Positions 45,122-54,007 of a DNA stretch of 64,000 nucleotides are shown one piece after another (positions within the stretch are counted from its first letter, which is position 1; every line of letters begins with the position of its first letter). The notes under the pieces are model-generated. The model worked only from the letters and a program-made list of their open reading frames with translations, did no database searches and had not been told where the DNA came from. The stretch lies in contig CP145410.1 of assembly GCA_036867785.1 (NCBI GenBank), positions 868,001 to 932,000 on the forward strand. The letters run 5' to 3'. Source of the stretch: Plasmodiophora brassicae. Lineage: Eukaryota; Endomyxa: Phytomyxea; Phytomyxea; Plasmodiophorida. A program made the translations under genes and the position numbers.

Positions 45122-46357
45122 TTAGAGAAACGAGTGCTCTTCCATGTTGCCTTTCTGCCTATAGTGGCGTCGCTGGTTGAGGCGATCCTCGACGGTGTCA
45201 TTCGAGTCCAAGTAGGCCTGCTTGCGGGCCGACTGGATGAACGTTGCCGACTGAGGAGCATCCGCCCCGCGAACGTGCAGATCCGCCTGCTCCTGACGAG
45301 CAATGACGTCGGCAGCGTCAGCGGCAGCCGATCGGGCAGCATGATGGGCGTCGGCATCTGCCTGCATGGCGGCAAGACGTGCGGCCCTCTCCTCTTGCGT
45401 CAGCGCGCTGTTCTTCGACGATGCAACGTCGCGCTGGCGCCGAGGTGCAAGTCGATCCCGTCGCCGGCTCCCGTTCCTGCTGTCATCGCGATACCTGTGC
45501 CTGTCATCCTTTTCCTCGTCCCTTTCCGGCGATCGCGACCTCGAGGCACTATGGTGACGATGCCGGTGGCGCCGTGGAGAGTGTGATTGAGGGCGATGGA
45601 GACGACGCGGTGAGCGCGATCGGGAGCGACGACGATGGCGAGGGGAGCGAGACCGACGAGAATACTGTTCCGTCCGAGACACGATCAATCCGTACGGATC
45701 ATCATCACCGCCATCGTCGTCCTTGTGCTTGCGGTCAGCGTTGGCGTTGGCGTCGGCGTCACGTGCCGCCTTCTCCGCTCGTCGTTTCTCTTTGCGTTCC
45801 TGCTTTTCGACTTTCTTCAGCGCCTTCTTCAGCTTCTTGCTGCGATCGACGTCGTCGCGAATCCGCCTCATCTCCAGCGGGTTTCGGAGAATCCGCAGCC
45901 GCTGCTGATGCTCCTGCTGAAGAATTGCCAGCATCGGGTCCTCCCTTATTCTGGTCTCAGCATCCAAATCCCGGCGCTCGTACTTCCCAATCCATCGGTC
46001 GGCGTCCAATGTAGGCGGCGGTGCCGACACGTCAGGCGTGGGCTCCTGCAATTCCGATGACGGGATGGTTTTGCCCAGCAGGAATTCTTCTCGTTCCTTA
46101 TCGCGTTGCTGGGCCTCGACATCGGCGGACCTATACATCCAATCGAGGCGCTCGACATGTTTCGTGCCGCCGCGCTGCAGTTGCAGCTTGCGCAGCTCCT
46201 CGACCTGACGCTCCTCCTCGATCTCCTTGCGCAGTTGCGCCAACTTGGACTTCTCGGCCGCATCCTTCTGCTCGGCCAGCCACACCTTCTCGGCATTGGC
46301 GATCGTCGCCGTATGCCAGCTCTTCTTGTTCAGGAACGACAGGCCGCCCTTCCCCAT
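45122..46357 (-). CDS. CWC25: CWC25 pre-mRNA splicing factor
   Basis: Intronless frame of 411 residues from the ATG at 46357. The N-terminus MGKGGLSFLNKKSWHTATI, then EKVWLAEQK, is the CIR_N/CWC25 signature, followed by a long coiled coil and RLDWMYRSADV. Residues about 220-300 are an RS-like Arg/Ser/His-rich domain. Near the end come QEERAARLAAMQADADAHHA and RKQAYLDSNDTVEDRLNQRR. CWC25 joins the activated spliceosome after Prp2 and promotes the first transesterification. It fits a genome with many short introns, though this gene has none. Confidence 0.92.
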   Translation of the reverse strand: MGKGGLSFLNKKSWHTATIANAEKVWLAEQKDAAEKSKLAQLRKEIEEERQVEELRKLQLQRGGTKHVERLDWMYRSADVEAQQRDKEREEFLLGKTIPSSELQEPTPDVSAPPPTLDADRWIGKYERRDLDAETRIREDPMLAILQQEHQQRLRILRNPLEMRRIRDDVDRSKKLKKALKKVEKQERKEKRRAEKAARDADANANADRKHKDDDGGDDDPYGLIVSRTEQYSRRSRSPRHRRRSRSRSPRRLHRPQSHSPRRHRHRHHSASRSRSPERDEEKDDRHRYRDDSRNGSRRRDRLAPRRQRDVASSKNSALTQEERAARLAAMQADADAHHAARSAAADAADVIARQEQADLHVRGADAPQSATFIQSARKQAYLDSNDTVEDRLNQRRHYRQKGNMEEHSFL

Positions 46358-46466
46358 TGCGGCCACTGTCCAACTGCGCCGCGACGCACAAAATATTGTC
46401 CGCCAACGACGTGTCCGTTTTTCTGCCAGTCGGCGCTCTGCTCAGCACTCAGCCGCTGCCCCGTTT

Positions 46467-46570
46467 CAAGGTTGCGAGATCTAGTTATAACTTTTTTTGA
46501 TGTAACTAGTTACATTAATTATAACTTGTTATAACTCGAGGCCGGATTTAGGGGGGCTAGTTATAACTGC
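46467..46570 (+). repeat. Left inverted terminus with TTATAA-palindrome cluster
   Basis: Starts with CAAGGTTGCGAG and contains TAGTTATAACT, GTAACTAGTTAC, TTATAACTTGTTATAACT and a further TAGTTATAACT at 46558-46568. It is much more AT-rich than its surroundings and lies about 110 bases upstream of the CWC25 start codon, so it may also affect that promoter. Confidence 0.6.
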
Positions 46571-46728
46571 CTTAGTAGGGGGGCCGCTCCCACGATATGC
46601 GCACCAAGGGGGTGCCGGCAGGCGGCAACTGCAGACTGCAGCTGTCCGGTGTCCGTGTTTGCGAGGCTTGGGGTTGGAGGCTTGGAGCGTCGACTTCACA
46701 GAGTGACTGAGACGCACAGTCTGTGACC

Positions 46729-49700
46729 ATGACTTCGTACAATGGCCTCCCCAACTCACTACCCATTGGCGGCAATTCGTACGCGTTGGCTTATGAACAT
46801 GTTTATTCGCAAGTATTGATCATGTTCAAATTACAGGGTGTGCTAACGCCGCCGCTGCCCACTACGGGGGCGGTCGGTCGCAAGAGTCGGCGCCTGGTGA
46901 TATAACGAACTGATGTATTTGGACAGGATCGTCACAGCAAGGGCCGCTGCGGGGTCGAGTACGGTCATGATCATGTGACCGGGTGGCAGCAGCATCTGAG
47001 CAGCATCATCTGAGTACTGGTACTCTGGATGAACACTCCCCGTGTTAGAAATCTGCTAACAGTCGTGAGCAGAGCGGGTCTCCTTCGGCTTGTCGTTCGA
47101 GGAAGGCCCTGACGATATCAGGAACATCGGCCGCCATGACCGAGTAAGGTTCCCATGAATTGTCGGTGGCATCGAATCCGATCCAGTTGATCAGTAGTTC
47201 AGTGTCACCTGACGTAGAATTGACTCGAATGTCCTCGACTGCGTTGACTTGGTAAGCCACGCCGGTGAGCGCGATGTTGTGCTTCAGGGAAGAGGTGACA
47301 TTCAAGTGCGCATCTGCATAGAACATTAAGCGCTGGGCGTGTACATCTGAGATACGATCAGTCAAGAGATCTCGAACTCGATACACCCAGTCGTTGATGG
47401 TGTCGATAATCTGGGCAGGTCCAGTCCAGTTGTACTCGGACTTGGAGTGCTTGCCATGGTTGGCCACGAGAACATAGTCGCCCGTCGTGAAGTTGATCTC
47501 GCGAACATTGCGTCGGCGACGCCGGGCGCGTTGCTTGAGATCACGTAGATGGGTGCGTGTACGTGCCACTGCTTTGTGCATGTCCTCGAGAGAATCGATA
47601 AGTTCCGTCGTCATTTCCTTGAGACGGTCAGGGGTCAACGGTACGTCGATAACCGCGTCGATGCGTTTGTTGAAGATAATCGAGATAGGTGTCGAGGGTG
47701 GCAAACCCGTAAACATCGTGACAGGCGCGTAGCCCACACTTGATCGAACAGTGTGATTTACCGTCATGTTGATCAGCGGAAGGACATACGGCCAATCCTG
47801 GAATGGAAGATTTAGCTCGGAGAGGAGGGACTTCAGCAGAAAGAGAAGCCGCTTGTTGACAACCTCAACCGTGCCGTTCGCCCAAGGTGTGTAGGCAGTT
47901 GTGAAATGATGGTTGCAGTGTAACCGGCTATTAAGCTCGGCGATAACCGCGTTTTTGAAGTGTGTGCCGCGGTCAGAGACATGTTGGAAAACAATGCCGA
48001 AACGTTTGAACCAATCCAGAAGAGATTCGGCGACAACGCTGTGATCCGCGAATTGACAAGGAATTAACTCGACGAATGCCGTGGCGTCGTCCTTCAGAAC
48101 CAGAACATAACGAAGTTGATGAGAATCGCCTGGACGAGGTTTGGATAAGAACAGAAAGTCATAGTGGATGACCTTATTGGGCTTGTCCGCATGCATAGCC
48201 GTGCCAAAAGGTCGGGGAATCATCGAATCTTTGTTGCGTAGGCAGTGTAAGCATTTGTCCACAAATGCACGAACAAAGGAATCCAGATCAGGCCACCAGA
48301 AGAGTTGTGCGATGCTCGAAATAGTCGATGCAGCAGGTTGATGACCAGACAGTCCCATATGTGAAATCACTGCGATGCGTAGCTGCAGTGCATGTGATGG
48401 TACCCAGAGTTGATTGTCTGGAGTACGCCAGCCAGATTCCGGGCTAAGGTGGAGAGACATGTCCCCTTCGAGTTGGAGAATATCGGAAACGGCAGATAGG
48501 TCGTGTTGGCGAATGTAGTCGGTCTGAGCGTTACTAATCTCGTCGACAGACGGCCAGATAAACTCATCGGTCATCTTGTAATCGTCGAAGTCAAGATTAA
48601 TTGCCATATGACGAATAGAACGGAACGATGGAGGGGAAAATGAGGAGAGTGGTTGCAGGGCGACGCCCCACCGCGTGGCGAGGTCGGCCCAAACGTTGTC
48701 CTCCCCAGCAATGTGCTCAATGTGAAAATCTAGGTCGATAATCTGAAGTCGCCAGCGCTCCAAGCGATCGCCGGTCGTCCGACTAATTCGTGCAACCGAG
48801 GCTGGGTTCAGAATGAAAACCAAATTACGGTGGTCTGTGAAGATTCGAAGTGCCAGCTTTGACATAGAGATGAAGTGTCTGAGGCGATAGCAGCCTTCAA
48901 TGATGGCGTAGGCCTCCTTCTCAATGGTCGCCCACTTCAATTGAGAACCACGGAATGTCCCCGAGATGAACGACAAAGGTTCGTGGTGTTGCTCACCGTA
49001 CGGGAGATCAATATCTTCCGGAGGGATCTGCGACAGGAAAACAGACCAGAAACGGTCACTCGCATCCGGAAAGAGACACATGATCCATTCGTCCTTGGGG
49101 TGCGCCAGCGTCATGGCCTCCGATAGTCGATGCTTCAGAGAATTGAAACTGGTGAGATGGTCAGTGGTCCAGCCGATGTCGGCTAAACGAACTCGACGTA
49201 GGTGTGATTTCTTCAGACTGCTGACAGAACGAGAAGCGGACAGAAGTAGATCCTGTAGCGGATGAACATGTGCCGCGAATTGAGGGATAACAGAACGGAC
49301 CCAATTGAGGCCCGAGAGGAACTGTTGGAGATCAGCAGCCGTGATAGGAGTTGATAGATCGTGCAAGGCGTTGAGATACGAGCGATCGAACGACACTCCA
49401 TCAGCGGATATAACGCGACCGCACCATGTCACTGAAGTGAGATATAACTGGCAGCGATCAGGGTTGAGTTTAACTCCAAACTCGTCGAAAGCGTTGAGAA
49501 GAGATTCGAGTGTGTCCATGTAGGCTCCGAATCCAGATACGTAGCCGAGGATATCGTCGATCCAGAGTAGGGCGCAGATATATAGAAGTTTCCCCAACAC
49601 CTGTTGCATTCCCGCCTGGAACGCAAACACGCAATCAGCGATTCCCTGGATGATGCGCCTGGGTGTAAACGTGGCGATGTGCGTCATGAACGAGCAGGCC

Positions 49701-52700
49701 TCCTGCGAATCAGGGTGCAACGGAAATTGCCAATAGCCTTTAAAGGCATCGAACAGCATGAAGATGGTCGCGGAACGTAGGTAGGTCAGGATGATGTCGA
49801 TGTGAGGCATCGGCCATGCAATGCGTTCGGTCTGTTTGTTGACGGCTTCATTGATGTCGACGGTCAGCCGATGGCCGCGAACCTCCGTGTCCTTCTTGTC
49901 GACGACCAGACACGGCGACGCGTACCTGCTGTGCGGATTGCGGTACACAAAATCGTTTTCCGCCAAGGTTCCTACGTGATCATCCATGAATTTTTGATGT
50001 TCGAGGGTATACCTTCGTGTTCGGCAACGAACAGGACGAGCATCTGCTTTGAAGTGTAGTTTCAGTGGACTTACTTTCGCAGGTGGATCACGGCCAAGCT
50101 TCGTTCGCCATATGTCTTTGTGTCGATTGACAGTTGTGCGTAGACGCGGGACTTGATCGTTAGGGAAACCGGAGTCAGTTGCACGTTGTATCATCCGGTC
50201 TATTGCCCTGTCCACGTCTGTATCGGAGTGTTCTCCGATTTCGACATCATAGTCGTCACCCGGATCATTGGTGTCCAATTGGGGCTCATGATCGCGAGTT
50301 GTTCCACTTACCTCCGGGTGTCTTACCGCTCTCATCGTGATCCCTTGACCACCTGGGGCGTGACGTTCCGGGGTCGGATCCGCTTCGATGATGATAGGAC
50401 CATTTGCCTCGATTAACATCTCCTTCAGTTGTGTAGCTGGATTGATACCCAACGCGTCCAGTTCCGGGGCTCCTAAAAGGACAATGTCATCAGATAGGTC
50501 TTCGCGACATACGTTGATTTCCCGCCCGCGTAGATGTGCAGGTTTGCCATGCGAAGGTGGGACAATGGTGATGTCCACGATCGCTGTGGCGACAATTGTT
50601 GTCGTAGCCCCGATCGTTGCAAGTTTCGCCTCCGTTGGATGGTCGAACACTTTGACTGGGACATGCTGGATGGCTTGAATCCGTAGCAGTTGCGATTGCG
50701 AAATGACGGTCTTCGTCGCACCACTATCGGCTTCGAATGGAAGGTCGAGCGAGTTCTGGAAGCGAAGTCTCATAGGGGACGGTGTTGACGGCGACGGCGG
50801 GCCCATGCGCTTTGCCGTGTCTGCGTTGCCCTTACTCTCCTCCTTCTCTTTGCGCTCTTTCTGGAACTTTTCAATGGCAGCTTTGCGTTCTCCTTGAGTT
50901 GCCTTCGGGCACACTTGGACCCAGTGCTGCTCCTTGCAGATTAGGCAACCTGCCTTTGGAGGATCCTTACCTTCGAAACGTTTTCGGATGTGCTCGGGGA
51001 TGTCCCTCGATTCGTCTTTCGTTTGCGATGTGGACGATTGAGCTGTCTTCAGTCCGATCGGATTTGTCGGATGCTTGCCGCCATTCCTATTCGGAGCAAC
51101 AACGTCCTTACCTTTCTTACCTGCAGGTGGGGACATGGTCTGCGCTGGAGACTTCTTCTTCTCAGCTTGCAGCCGGAAGTGTTTGTCCTGCTCTTTGGCA
51201 AGACGGTCGACGAGGTCGAAGAATTTGAGCTCGTCCTTCTCAGCGTCCCTGCACCCTCCGAACTCGATCGCGCGTTCGACTAGAACCGCAAGGTCAGTGG
51301 GACGGATACCTCCGCGTAATACCTTGATCTTGCGCTTGGTTCCTTTCGTTCCTTTGGCGTATGTGTCTTGTAGCCCATAGTCGTCGATTAGCTCATCGAA
51401 CTTGGCGAAGAAAGACGTGACACGTTCCTCAATACTCTTGATTGACAGGTTCATGACCACTGTCTTCGTGAGAAGCGCCTTGATGTCTGTCGAACTCTCG
51501 ACATCAGCCTCCCTGCGTTGGACTGACCTCAAGTAGCTCATGATGTCGCCATCCGTGATCGTGCTGGCGGGTTGACGTAGGCGATATTTCGACATCCCTC
51601 TGAGGACGTCCTCGGTAATGCATGACTTCACCGTTGGCGGATGAATATCCTCCTTGTAGATCAGTCGGCGCTCGTTAACGATCTCGACGTGTTTCCTATA
51701 TTTCTTGAGGAAATCGTTAATTCCGTCCTTGGCCGTAAGGCTCAGGGTACGTAGGATGGGCGGTTTCAAAGGCATAAAGATCGGGCTCTTACCGTGCAGG
51801 TTTGTTGACTGAAGCCCTCGATCGATTTCGTCATCTGTCGACGATTCATGCTCCTTGGCCTCGGCGTCGGAGTTGGTCCTGGCGTCGTCCTCCATCTGTA
51901 GACGAACGGGCGCTCTGCGGCCACCTCCTGCCATTAAGTGAGTTCGTTTGCTTGGGGCTCTTTGCGCAAGAAGCTTCTGTGCTAACGCCGCCGCTGCCCA
52001 CTACGGGGGCGGTCGGTCGCAAGAGTCGGCGCCTGGTGATATAACGAACTGATGTATTTGGACAGGATCGTCACAGCAAGGGCCGCTGCGGGGTCGAGTA
52101 CGGTCATGATCATGTGACCGGGTGGCAGCAGCATCTGAGCAGCATCATCTGAGTACTGGTACTCTGGATGAACACAGGGTGCATCAATCGAAAGCGGTCG
52201 GTCGTAAGGAGGACCCGTTCATCGCCGAGAATTTCATGCGAACCGGACGCAAGTCCAACTACAACCTTGTCCAGTGTAACCGTTGTGTGATGGCATTCCG
52301 CTCGTCCGAGCACACGTGCTCGCATGCTGAAGGCTCCATCTTCGGTTCCAGCGGAACCGAATAATCGCTGCTCGGGAACTGCCCCGCCTTATCGACATGG
52401 GCTCTTCGAGCTTAGCGTCAGCTTTGGCATCTAACGCACCGAGTTCGGCGACGTCGGCTTCGGTGTCCTGTCCGATTCCTGTATATTCGTTGTCTTCACA
52501 ACGTAACCCGACGGTGGCGAAGAGGCTCCTGATGGCGAGGACGAAATCGACGATGCTGCGTTGGCAAGCGATTCTGTGGCGACGTACGCATGGAAACTGG
52601 ATCCGTCAGCGTCGTGGACCCTGTTCCTGACGAGCTGTTTGCGGATGACCTGCCATCCTTGCCTGTTGTTAACGACAGCAGCGTTTCCCAGGAGCACGTC

Positions 52701-52796
52701 AACAAGCTGAACAACGTCGGTGGGATGAAACGATCGTTAATGGACATATTCAACAATGACAATGAGGTACCGCCGCTGTTTCCCCGATCCCAATAA
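46729..52796 (+). CDS. Small Cys/His-motif protein gene, split by an LTR element
   Basis: First exon from the ATG at 46729 (MTSYNGLPNSLPIGGNSY), with a GTTGGC donor at about 46785. The next exon starts at 52178 (VHQSKAVGRKEDPFIAENF, then CNRCVMAFRSSEHTCSH), where the phase fits. CxxC followed by HxCxH could bind zinc. Downstream coding-like pieces are ASALASNAPSSATSASVSC, DEIDDAALASDS and LFADDLPSLPVVNDSS through SLMDIFNNDNEVPPLFPRSQ, ending at 52796; their junctions are provisional. The original first intron would have been about 52 bases; a chromovirus now sits on its acceptor. Family not recognised. Its position inside inverted repeats raises the option of a transposon-carried gene. Confidence 0.45.
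46839..47035 (-). repeat. LTR (3' LTR in element sense)
   Basis: 197 bases, identical by eye to 51978-52174, bounded by TG and CA and flanked on the outside by CAGGG. Confidence 0.95.
47045..51934 (-). CDS. Gag-pol polyprotein of the chromovirus
   Basis: One 1629-residue frame covering, in order, a gag-like N-terminal region with a CCHC-type zinc knuckle, an aspartic protease, reverse transcriptase, RNase H, an integrase with HHCC-type zinc domain, and a C-terminal chromodomain-like segment (about residues 1560-1620). Gag and pol share one frame, as in several chromoviruses. The chromodomain places it in the chromovirus branch of Ty3/gypsy (Metaviridae). Confidence 0.93.
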   Translation of the reverse strand: MAGGGRRAPVRLQMEDDARTNSDAEAKEHESSTDDEIDRGLQSTNLHGKSPIFMPLKPPILRTLSLTAKDGINDFLKKYRKHVEIVNERRLIYKEDIHPPTVKSCITEDVLRGMSKYRLRQPASTITDGDIMSYLRSVQRREADVESSTDIKALLTKTVVMNLSIKSIEERVTSFFAKFDELIDDYGLQDTYAKGTKGTKRKIKVLRGGIRPTDLAVLVERAIEFGGCRDAEKDELKFFDLVDRLAKEQDKHFRLQAEKKKSPAQTMSPPAGKKGKDVVAPNRNGGKHPTNPIGLKTAQSSTSQTKDESRDIPEHIRKRFEGKDPPKAGCLICKEQHWVQVCPKATQGERKAAIEKFQKERKEKEESKGNADTAKRMGPPSPSTPSPMRLRFQNSLDLPFEADSGATKTVISQSQLLRIQAIQHVPVKVFDHPTEAKLATIGATTTIVATAIVDITIVPPSHGKPAHLRGREINVCREDLSDDIVLLGAPELDALGINPATQLKEMLIEANGPIIIEADPTPERHAPGGQGITMRAVRHPEVSGTTRDHEPQLDTNDPGDDYDVEIGEHSDTDVDRAIDRMIQRATDSGFPNDQVPRLRTTVNRHKDIWRTKLGRDPPAKVSPLKLHFKADARPVRCRTRRYTLEHQKFMDDHVGTLAENDFVYRNPHSRYASPCLVVDKKDTEVRGHRLTVDINEAVNKQTERIAWPMPHIDIILTYLRSATIFMLFDAFKGYWQFPLHPDSQEACSFMTHIATFTPRRIIQGIADCVFAFQAGMQQVLGKLLYICALLWIDDILGYVSGFGAYMDTLESLLNAFDEFGVKLNPDRCQLYLTSVTWCGRVISADGVSFDRSYLNALHDLSTPITAADLQQFLSGLNWVRSVIPQFAAHVHPLQDLLLSASRSVSSLKKSHLRRVRLADIGWTTDHLTSFNSLKHRLSEAMTLAHPKDEWIMCLFPDASDRFWSVFLSQIPPEDIDLPYGEQHHEPLSFISGTFRGSQLKWATIEKEAYAIIEGCYRLRHFISMSKLALRIFTDHRNLVFILNPASVARISRTTGDRLERWRLQIIDLDFHIEHIAGEDNVWADLATRWGVALQPLSSFSPPSFRSIRHMAINLDFDDYKMTDEFIWPSVDEISNAQTDYIRQHDLSAVSDILQLEGDMSLHLSPESGWRTPDNQLWVPSHALQLRIAVISHMGLSGHQPAASTISSIAQLFWWPDLDSFVRAFVDKCLHCLRNKDSMIPRPFGTAMHADKPNKVIHYDFLFLSKPRPGDSHQLRYVLVLKDDATAFVELIPCQFADHSVVAESLLDWFKRFGIVFQHVSDRGTHFKNAVIAELNSRLHCNHHFTTAYTPWANGTVEVVNKRLLFLLKSLLSELNLPFQDWPYVLPLINMTVNHTVRSSVGYAPVTMFTGLPPSTPISIIFNKRIDAVIDVPLTPDRLKEMTTELIDSLEDMHKAVARTRTHLRDLKQRARRRRRNVREINFTTGDYVLVANHGKHSKSEYNWTGPAQIIDTINDWVYRVRDLLTDRISDVHAQRLMFYADAHLNVTSSLKHNIALTGVAYQVNAVEDIRVNSTSGDTELLINWIGFDATDNSWEPYSVMAADVPDIVRAFLERQAEGDPLCSRLLADF
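51978..52174 (-). repeat. LTR (5' LTR in element sense)
   Basis: 197 bases, the partner of 46839-47035, followed outside by the second CAGGG. I could not match the sequence just inside it to a known tRNA primer site. Confidence 0.95.
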
Positions 52797-52859
52797 ACGC
52801 AACTACGTTAGACTCTCTCTCCCCTGTCCCAGTATTCTAAACCCCATATGCGATGACTT

Positions 52860-52951
52860 GAATTGTAACTTTTAGTTATAACTAGTTACAAATTAGTTAT
52901 AACTAGTTATAACTAAGTCCACACGGCGGCCTATTATAACTCGCAACCTTG
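52860..52951 (-). repeat. Right inverted terminus with TTATAA-palindrome cluster
   Basis: Read on the minus strand it begins CAAGGTTGCGAG, then TTATAATAGG, and contains TAGTTATAACTAGTTATAAC and GTAACTAGTTATAAC, the same words as the left terminus. It lies 73 bases beyond the peroxiredoxin stop codon. Confidence 0.6.
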
Positions 52952-53023
52952 CCGTTCTCAGTGGCAGGCCTTTCTATATTTGACAACGCAGGCGCCAGTA
53001 ACAACCGTATTACGTGGATGGAG

Positions 53024-53752
53024 TTATTTAGCAGTTGGTGACGAAGGGTCGGGAACTTCACGAAGGTATGGGAGGACAGAGTTATAGGTGCCGAATATTT
53101 TCTTGGCGTCATCGTCGGGGATCGACGGGCCGATGATGCACGCCTTGCCCTTCTGCCAGTCGGCGGGCGTAACGACCTTCTTCGAGGCGGTCAGCTGCAG
53201 TGAGTCGAAGACGCGCAGGATTTCGTTGAAGTTGCGGCCAGTCGACGCGGGGTACGTGATCAAGGCCTTGCAGTACTTGTCGGGGCCGATGAAGAACACG
53301 GAGCGGACTACCTCGGGCATCCCGGCTTTGCCCAGCCTCGTCTGGTCCAGCATGCCGAACCTGACGGCGATCCTGCGATCAGAATCGGCAATGATGGGGA
53401 AGTCGACCGTGCAGTTCTGGGACGTTTCAATGTCGCCCTTCCATTTCGCATGGGACGCCAGCGAGTCGCAACTGAGCGCGATGACTTTGATCTTGCGCGC
53501 GGCGAACTCATCCTTCAGCTGGGCAACGCGCCCGAGCTCTGTCGTGCAGACCGGCGTGAAATCCTTGGGGTGCGAGAATAGGCACGCCCAGTTGTCGCCG
53601 ATGTAGTCGTAGAACTTGATCTCGCCGTGCGATGACTCGGCCGTGAAATCGGGCACCTGGTCGCCGATGTGCATCATCGTCTGCATCGACAGCAGCTCCA
53701 TGCCGGTCTTCCCCTTGGTGTCCATGGGTTTCTGCCGGCCGCACTGGAACAT
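53024..53752 (-). CDS. PRDX6: 1-Cys peroxiredoxin (Prx6 type)
   Basis: Intronless, 242 residues from the ATG at 53752; in-frame ATGs at 53725 and downstream are alternative starts, as Prx6 proteins usually begin just before the GDQVPDF-like strand. The peroxidatic Cys is in HPKDFTPVCTTELG (Cys69), with the catalytic Pro and Thr nearby. GMPEVVRSVFFIGPDK, YPASTGRNFNEILRV, DSLQLTASKKVVTPADWQKG and IPDDDAKKIF are typical of the 1-Cys branch, and no resolving Cys follows in the 2-Cys position. It reduces peroxides and phospholipid hydroperoxides. It is divergent from the PP2C gene, with about 255 bases between starts. Confidence 0.95.
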   Translation of the reverse strand: MFQCGRQKPMDTKGKTGMELLSMQTMMHIGDQVPDFTAESSHGEIKFYDYIGDNWACLFSHPKDFTPVCTTELGRVAQLKDEFAARKIKVIALSCDSLASHAKWKGDIETSQNCTVDFPIIADSDRRIAVRFGMLDQTRLGKAGMPEVVRSVFFIGPDKYCKALITYPASTGRNFNEILRVFDSLQLTASKKVVTPADWQKGKACIIGPSIPDDDAKKIFGTYNSVLPYLREVPDPSSPTAK

Positions 53753-54007
53753 TGCCTGTGTCGATCGGGCAGCAGGTGCGCGCGACCCCAATTCGAAATG
53801 CGCGTGCCTGCCGGGCAATGCATGACTCCATTCGTGGACACGCGCCGTCTGCGCTCAGGACGGTGGAATCTTTTTGTTTACACAGGCCAGGTCGTTGCCC
53901 TGCGGCAGCTGTGTGATCCGGGGTTGGTAAAGGGCTGAGCGCGCGACGTTGTTTACTGCGCGGTCGGGGGCGTGGGCTGTGGGCCGCCGCACCGTCGAGC
54001 CGGTCGC

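Larger units (their letters stand above)
46839..52174 (-). mobile_element. Ty3/gypsy chromovirus LTR retrotransposon, looks whole
   Basis: A 5336-bp element on the minus strand with 197-bp LTRs at 46839-47035 and 51978-52174 that read identical by eye, TG..CA ends and a perfect 5-bp target duplication CAGGG (46834-46838 and 52175-52179). A single long gag-pol frame fills the interior. A G-rich polypurine-like tract lies next to the downstream LTR in element sense. Identical LTRs and an intact duplication suggest a very recent insertion. It is nested in the inverted-repeat unit and sits on the acceptor of the host-strand gene's first intron. Confidence 0.95.
46466..52951. mobile_element. Putative DNA transposon with inverted termini, carrying a gene and a nested LTR element
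   Basis: The 12-base word CAAGGTTGCGAG at 46467-46478 recurs in inverted orientation at 52940-52951. Just inside each copy is a cluster of AGTTATAAC/GTTATAACTAG palindromic motifs, so the ends look like imperfect inverted repeats of about 90-100 bases. CCGTT occurs immediately outside both ends (46461-46465, 52952-52956), a possible 5-bp target duplication with one base offset on the left. Without the nested 5.3-kb LTR element the unit would be about 1.1 kb. No transposase is recognisable inside; only the small gene at 46729-52796. It may be a non-autonomous element that captured a gene. The termini were matched by eye. Confidence 0.55.

Noticed and set aside
46839-52174. LTR element as an old, decayed fossil
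   Set aside because: LTRs look identical, the target duplication is perfect and the interior is one continuous frame, so it appears recent and whole.
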